Source: Bin87 sp965220055 (GTDB lineage: Bacteria; Chloroflexota; Dehalococcoidia; Lucifugimonadales; UBA3495). From it: a DNA stretch of 64,000 nucleotides. Position 1 is the first letter of the stretch, and each line of letters starts with the position of its first letter. A program made the position numbers and the translations under genes. The notes under the pieces were generated by a model, which was given only the letters and a program-made list of their open reading frames with translations, made no database searches and had not been told where the DNA came from. Location of the stretch: NCBI GenBank assembly GCA_965220055.1, contig CBDCPE010000004.1, forward strand, positions 2,852,001-2,916,000. Reading direction: 5' to 3'. Positions 59,877 to 64,000 of this stretch are shown piece after piece.

Positions 59877-60371
59877 ATGGCTCAGCTGCGTTCGGGTTAT
59901 CGGTTTGGCGTCGAAGTGCGGGTGCGCTGGCAGGAATGCGACGCCCAGAGGATAGCTTTCAACGGGAGCTACCTTGGTTGGCTCGAGATCGCCCAGGCGG
60001 AATACTTCCGCAACCTGGGGTTCAGCATCTACCGCATCGCGGCGGCGGGATACTTCGACAGCGCGGTCGCCAAGGTAACCATAGAGTACAAGGCGCCGGT
60101 GCGGGTCGACGAGATGCTGGACTTGCGCGCCCGGGTCGCACGCATCGGCAACACCAGCCTAATACTGGAAGTCGCCATTTTCACCCACGGCGGCGTTCCC
60201 GACGACACCGCGCTCACCACCATCGAGGCGATATACGTCGGCTTCCACGCGGACACCGGGCAGACACGGCGCGTGCCCGATTCAATCCGCGAACTGGTGG
60301 ACAATTGGGAGACGGCCGGCGAGGTCCTTCCCCTGACAAGTTTCCCAGAGTTGGCGGCGGCCCAATCCTGA
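59877..60371 (+). CDS. Acyl-CoA thioesterase, 4-hydroxybenzoyl-CoA thioesterase (YbgC) type
   Basis: 164 residues, single hot-dog domain. The motif RWQECDAQRIAFNGSYLGWL contains the catalytic aspartate after the conserved R-W-x-E-x-D (usually RWxDxD). AKVTIEYKAPVRVDE and LTTIEAIYVGF strands follow. It cleaves acyl-CoA thioesters; the acyl group is not known. The ATG is one base after the trmD stop, so it is co-translated with it. Confidence 0.87.
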   Translation: MAQLRSGYRFGVEVRVRWQECDAQRIAFNGSYLGWLEIAQAEYFRNLGFSIYRIAAAGYFDSAVAKVTIEYKAPVRVDEMLDLRARVARIGNTSLILEVAIFTHGGVPDDTALTTIEAIYVGFHADTGQTRRVPDSIRELVDNWETAGEVLPLTSFPELAAAQS

Positions 60372-60412
60372 ACCAGCAATCCAGCCGCGCCGACAAACTG
60401 AGGGTCGGATTT

Positions 60413-61342
60413 CTAGACCATGAAGACCGGGGAGTCGTCTCGGTTGATCCGGGTCTCCGCAACGATCCCGTCGCGGATGTGCTTGGGCAGCGCGAACATG
60501 GCCTCGTGACTCCGCCCATCGTAGTGCCGCAACGGCTTTGCGACCCGATGTTCGAGTCGTCGGTCCACATCGAAGGCAGCGAGGTCAATCAAGGGAGCGT
60601 CCGACGCAATGGTAAATCCCCAGAGCGTGATGAAGGATGGAACGTGGACCTGGTACGGAGCGGCGTGGGTGAAGACGCTTTCCAGCGTCTTGTATATGGT
60701 CGTAAAACACTCGTGCAGGCTCAGAAATCCGGCAGGGCCCGATTGCGTCACCAGGATTCCGCCAGGGTTCAGCCGTGCACGGGCAATTTCGTAGTATTCC
60801 TTCGTATACAGGAGATACGCGGGTCCGCCCTCCAACGGATCGACCAGGTCCATGATCATCACGTCGAACGACTGGTCGGTTGATTCGAGGTAACCGCGGG
60901 CATCGTCAAACACCAATTCAGCCCGTACGTCGTCAAACGCTCCCTGGTGATGTTGGGGCAGATGCTCACGGCATAGTTCGACCACCTGCCGGTCGAGGTC
61001 AACCATGACCACTTTTTCCACCGAGCGGTGGGACAGGGCTTCCCGCAGGGTTCCGCCTTCGCCGCCGCCTCCGATAAAGACCCGGCGGGGATCGGGATGA
61101 AGTAGCATTGCCGGGTGAACCAGGCTCTCGTGGTAGATGTGCTCGTCCCGCTCGGTTGATTGCGTTTTTCCGTCCAGTAGCAGGCTCCGCCCGTACACGT
61201 CGGAATGCACCACTTCCACCCGCTGGTACCCCGTGTGGCCCGAGTAGAGGACCTCGTCGACCTTGAGCATGATCGCCAGATCCGGCATCACGGTCTCGAT
61301 CACCCACTTTCCGGTGATCTCTTCCATTGGGTAGCTGGCCAT
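60413..61342 (-). CDS. speE: Spermidine synthase (polyamine aminopropyltransferase)
   Basis: 309 residues. The N-terminal beta-domain includes the RVEVVHSDVYGRSLLLDGKT substrate strand. The Rossmann methyltransferase-like domain has the decarboxylated-SAM site VFIGGGGEGGTLREAL, DLDRQVVELC and the catalytic MDLVDPLEGGPAYLLYT. It transfers an aminopropyl group to putrescine or a related amine. speD lies immediately upstream, supplying decarboxylated SAM. Confidence 0.93.
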   Translation of the reverse strand: MASYPMEEITGKWVIETVMPDLAIMLKVDEVLYSGHTGYQRVEVVHSDVYGRSLLLDGKTQSTERDEHIYHESLVHPAMLLHPDPRRVFIGGGGEGGTLREALSHRSVEKVVMVDLDRQVVELCREHLPQHHQGAFDDVRAELVFDDARGYLESTDQSFDVMIMDLVDPLEGGPAYLLYTKEYYEIARARLNPGGILVTQSGPAGFLSLHECFTTIYKTLESVFTHAAPYQVHVPSFITLWGFTIASDAPLIDLAAFDVDRRLEHRVAKPLRHYDGRSHEAMFALPKHIRDGIVAETRINRDDSPVFMV

Positions 61343-61439
61343 CGTGATTCCTCAGGGAGGGGGATCTGACCGGAGACGCCGACCACAACTCAAGCGGCCG
61401 GAAATCCGGCCGTCACATCATCTCGAGCTTGGGAAGGCG

Positions 61440-61829
61440 TCAATTCAGGTGAAGCGCCGTATGCAGTTCCGCAACGTGCGCGCCCATGGGTCCACGGTGG
61501 ATCTGCGTGATCTCCGGATTCCGGCAGCGCAGCGCTTCGATTATTACAGCCGCCGCCCGTTCCGGCATGGTATGGTCACCGCAGGTGAAGATATCCGCCG
61601 CCGCGTAGCCGTGCTCCGGCCAAGTATGAATGGAAATGTGGGATTCGGCGATCGACAGGATGCCCGTTACGCCCTGGGGCGTAAATTGATGAAACGACTC
61701 CCCGACTACGTGGGCGTCCACCGATGACGCCGCCCGCAGCATCTCCTGCCGGATATGGGCCAGATCGTCAAGCAACTGGGGGTCGCAATCTCTAAGTTCC
61801 AGGAGCACGTGAGTACCTAGTACATTCAA
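61440..61829 (-). CDS. speD: S-adenosylmethionine decarboxylase proenzyme
   Basis: 129 residues, prokaryotic class 1B. Autocleavage between E62 and S63 in AESHISIHTWPE would create the pyruvoyl cofactor; H68 and C83 (IFTCGD) are the other conserved active-site residues. It starts with TTG at 61829, chosen because it gives the family's usual NVLGTHVLLEL opening; GGAGG lies upstream. 97 bases before speE on the same strand. Confidence 0.92.
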   Translation of the reverse strand: MNVLGTHVLLELRDCDPQLLDDLAHIRQEMLRAASSVDAHVVGESFHQFTPQGVTGILSIAESHISIHTWPEHGYAAADIFTCGDHTMPERAAAVIIEALRCRNPEITQIHRGPMGAHVAELHTALHLN

Positions 61830-61955
61830 TCACCCTTGCCTCCGTGTGGATTGGCTGCCTCGGCCGAGAAACACGTCGGCACGACGCCTTCGGGAACAGC
61901 AGGCGACGATTTTACCCAATCCCGACTGCAGATACAAGTATGAGCTCTTCGGACC

Positions 61956-62240
61956 CAGGGTCTTTCGATTATTGGAGTGGAGCGCCGATCAAAGCTAGCG
62001 GACGTGATGGGTGGACGGCGAAACGGCCTAAGGCAGCCGCGATATTGGGTTCTCCAGCCAATCGGATCACGCTGATGGTGAGGTTGCGCCGGGCGGCCAT
62101 GATCTGGGGCGCGGAGCCAACGCGTACCGGAGAGCGGTCTTGGTCAAAGGTAAGGTCGAGAACCCAGTGCACTGGGTTCTCGATGCCCCAGTGTCCCCGC
62201 CATCAGGTGAGGACCTTGCGGGACTGGCTTCCCGAGGCGG
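61956..62240 (-). mobile_element. ISAs1-family element remnant (3' end)
   Basis: CAGGG at 61956-61960, about 10 bases beyond the transposase stop, is the typical ISAs1 outer end. It encodes the C-terminal part of an ISAs1 transposase (next entry). The 5' part of the element is missing. Confidence 0.7.
61969..62240 (-). pseudogene. ISAs1-family transposase, C-terminal fragment
   Basis: The reading frame ends TAA at 61969. The sequence RGHWGIENPVHWVLDLTFDQ then DRSPVR and NLTISVIRLAGEPNIAAAL is the conserved catalytic C-terminus of the family, with the glutamate in GIEN. An in-frame TGA lies just before the WRGHW segment (about 62208), and nothing recognisable of the family continues beyond about 62240. 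Non-functional. Confidence 0.8.
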
Positions 62241-62274
62241 CAAGCTGGTAACGGCGTCGGCCAGTTCTCGCCGC

Positions 62275-62304
62275 GTGGAGTTCTGGTTAGTGGAGTTCTG
62301 GTCG
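62275..62304. repeat. 15-bp imperfect tandem repeat
   Basis: GTGGAGTTCTGGTTA (62275-62289) and GTGGAGTTCTGGTCG (62290-62304) lie at the junction between the ISAs1 remnant and the IS630 element. Confidence 0.8.
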
Positions 62305-62308
62305 CGGA

Positions 62309-63076
62309 CGCTAGTGTGGTGTAACTGAAGTTAGTAGTAATAGTATCAGCGATGAGGTATCCTCCGGGTGAGCAGTCCCGAGGGAGGATAACCATGGCCA
62401 TCGGACGACCAATGCCACCGCTGATTTTGGACGACATGGAGCGGGAAACTCTGGAGCGGTGGGTGCGACGACCGAAGACGGCGCAAGCCCTGGCGCGGCG
62501 GGCCAGAATGATACTGGCCGGCTCCGAAGGCCGGAGCAACACCGCCGTGGGCGCCGATCTGGGGGTGTCCGACGCAACGGTGGGCAAATGGCGTGCGCGG
62601 TTCTTGGAGCGGAGTTTGGATGGCCTGTCGGACGAGCCCCGCAGCGGTCGGCCCCGAGCGGTTACCGATGATGATGTGGAACGGGTGATTACGCTGACGT
62701 TGGAGACCACACCTAAAGACGCCACCCACTGGAGCACTCGGTCCATGGCCCAGCGGTCCGGCCTGAGCCACAACACCATCCGCCGCATCTGGCGTGCCTT
62801 CGGACTGCAACCCCACCGCACCGAGACGTTCCAGCTGTCGGCGGATCCCTGCTGCATCGAGAAGGTGCGGGACATCGTGGGGCTTTATCTGGACCCGCCG
62901 GATCGGGCGTTGGTGTTGTGCGTGGACGAGCAGTCCCAGGTTCAGGCCTTGGACCGGACCCGGCCGCTATTGCCGATGCGCCCCGGACAGGCGGAACGGC
63001 GCACCCATGATTACCTGCGCCACGGCACCACGTCGTTGTTCGCCGCGCTGGATGCCAAAACCGGCAAGGTGATCGG
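62309..63076 (+). mobile_element. IS630-family element, left part (interrupted by ISAs1)
   Basis: It contains the IS630 transposase start and upstream leader. The left boundary near 62309 is only approximate; no inverted repeat partner is visible because the right end is not in the window. The element stops at the CAGGG end of the next IS. Confidence 0.6.
62394..63076 (+). pseudogene. IS630-family transposase, truncated
   Basis: The ATG at 62394 follows AGGGAGG. The N-terminal helix-turn-helix (RRARMILAGSEGRSNTAVGA then LGVSDATVGKWRARFLERSL) and Tc1-like domain are intact. The first catalytic aspartate is in LCVDEQSQVQALDRT. The family sequence runs to FAALDAKTGKVIG at about residue 228, where the ISAs1 end begins, so the remaining catalytic D and E are lost; the last ~15 codons to the TAG near 63117 are read from the ISAs1. 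Confidence 0.85.
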
Positions 63077-64000
63077 CAGGGCAATCGCGTCTTATCCGAG
63101 GAGGACTTTGAGGAGGTAGTCCTCACGCCAACCGGCGTTGAGCCGTTTACCCTGGATGCCCACCTTCAGGGTGTTTTCGTTTTTCAGCAGGTTGTGGCTG
63201 ATGTGTCGCAGGGTGGCCATGTTCTGTGGCGCGTAGTCCTTACGCACTCGTCACTGGTCTTCTCCAAAGGCCACATCCAAGGTCCAATGCAGCGAGTTCT
63301 CGATGCTCCAATGGCTTCTGATGATGGACAGGAGCCGTTGTGCTGAGGCCACCAGACTGCTGATGTAGTAGCGAGGTTGACACGTGCCGCCCGCTGCGGT
63401 CTCACGACGACCGACCACTTTGACGGCCGCTTTCAGTTGAGGCCATTGTCCACGGGGGTCCAGATAATCCAGGCCATCCACCGACGCAATGGTCCAGCAT
63501 TCCCGCCGTTCCACCCGTCCGTGCCCTTTGTTCACGGTCTGGTCGTAGTCATAAGGCATCCCGTCAAAACCAAAAGCCTCGGCCCCGTCGAACAGGTCTC
63601 GTATGCCCTCGTACAGTTGACCCTGGTTTTCTTTCACCGCCAATACGTAATCGGCTCCGCCATCCACAATCTGCTGGGCAATCTCTCGCTGGCAACCCAT
63701 GGCGTCAATAGTCACGATGCAGCCAGTAAGGTCCAGCAGGTCCAGCAGTTGGGGAATGGCGGTGATCTCATTGGATTTCTCCTTAGTCTTGACTTGACCC
63801 AGGTTCAGGGTGTTCTGCGTCGCCCAGGCGCTGACCAGGTGCATGGCCCCCTTGCCTACCGACCGGTCGTGGGATCGTCGGGCCGTTTTCCCGTCAATAG
63901 CGACCACCTCGCCGGGCAGCAGCTCGGCGATGGCCTGGGTCCAGGATACGAAGCAGTTCTGGAACTGCGCCGGGTCCAAACGAGCGAAGACATCGCCGAA
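63077..64000 (-). mobile_element. ISAs1-family element inserted in IS630 (continues past the window)
   Basis: It begins with CAGGG at 63077-63081. The transposase stop lies 11 bases inside, the same geometry as the remnant at 61956. ISAs1 elements make 8-bp target duplications, so GTGATCGG (63069-63076) should recur beyond the other end, outside this window. Confidence 0.75.
63092..64000 (-). pseudogene. ISAs1-family transposase with an in-frame TGA near its C-terminus (5' end outside window)
   Basis: The frame is open from the window edge: FGDVFARLDPAQFQNCF, then AIDGKTARRSHD with the first catalytic aspartate, VTIDAMGCQREIAQQIVDGG with the second, and SHWSIENSLHWTLDVAFGED with the glutamate. 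A TGA at 63248-63250 interrupts after GEDQ. The same frame continues with RVRKDYAPQNMATLRHISHN then LLKNENTLK to TAA at 63092. All catalytic residues precede the TGA, so partial activity is possible. Confidence 0.85.

Noticed and set aside
62208..62210. TGA in the ISAs1 remnant
   Set aside because: The gene is a fragment without its 5' part, so a nonsense mutation is the simpler reading.
63248..63250. In-frame TGA in the ISAs1 transposase as a possible third selenocysteine codon
   Set aside because: The position is a non-redox site (GEDQ-x-RVRK), there is no nearby cysteine motif or GU-loop hairpin at the right distance, and decayed transposases commonly carry stops.
1..64000. CRISPR array or prophage
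   Set aside because: No regularly spaced direct repeats, cas genes, integrase, or phage structural genes were seen.

Overview
The window reads as a slice of a fairly GC-rich Chloroflexota chromosome. The closest fit is Dehalococcoidia, possibly the SAR202 type. Support comes from a YYY-motif (DUF2298-like) giant membrane protein fused to a GT39-like half, an 11-subunit complex I without nuoEFG, a dnaB-dnaD-dnaC replication cluster, a 5S rRNA gene standing alone, and many small catabolic hydrolases and oxidoreductases. The assignment is inferred from gene content; no 16S rRNA gene is present.

Layout. 1-3.2 kb: end of a transaldolase/glucose-6-phosphate isomerase fusion, then gnd and zwf (oxidative pentose phosphate pathway). 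3.2-13 kb: scattered catabolic and housekeeping enzymes (carboxymuconolactone decarboxylase, D-aminoacylase-like amidohydrolase, NUDIX, glutamine amidotransferase-like, dienelactone hydrolase, TIM-barrel amidohydrolase, SDR, histidine phosphatase, GNAT). 13-14.9 kb: a decayed YCII gene and a decayed SRPBCC gene with an IS5-family element inserted at the stop codon of the latter. 14.9-19.2 kb: tRNA-Lys, 5S rRNA, clpC, guaB3. 19.2-21.7 kb: first UGSC selenoprotein locus. 22-31.8 kb: replication genes (dnaE, dnaB, dnaD-like, dnaC-like with two AAA+ domains), three tRNAs, gamma-carbonic anhydrase, tenA, rplI. 31.9-33.5 kb: second UGSC selenoprotein locus. 33.6-42.5 kb: Gfo/Idh/MocA oxidoreductase, the giant membrane protein coupled to gap, eno coupled to a LOG-like gene. 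42.6-54.6 kb: the nuoABCDHIJKLMN operon on the minus strand with four unrelated small genes inserted. 54.7-61.8 kb: CinA/nucleotidyltransferase fusion, flavin reductase, TolB-like lipoprotein, amidohydrolase, trmD, thioesterase, speE and speD. 61.9-64 kb: pile-up of ISAs1 and IS630 elements running off the window.

Main discovery. Two genes that look like short ORFs ending in TGA are in fact ~180-residue proteins in which the TGA is read through as selenocysteine in a U-G-S-C motif (TGA at 19540 and 33281). Each TGA is followed, after exactly 13 nt, by a 5-bp hairpin with a GU-containing 5-nt loop. One base pair of the stem covaries between the two genes, and the loop GU sits at the same distance from the UGA as in the E. 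coli fdhF SECIS. Each selenoprotein lies beside a paralogue of one uncharacterised ~335-357 aa protein family (conserved TDGxPVVP, NAVMAGC and RANAxIGRA blocks), suggesting a two-component redox or metabolic system present twice.

Intergenic DNA carries two families of dispersed palindromic repeats and a structured, gene-free ~0.7-kb stretch at 4.0-4.8 kb with a good minus-strand promoter.
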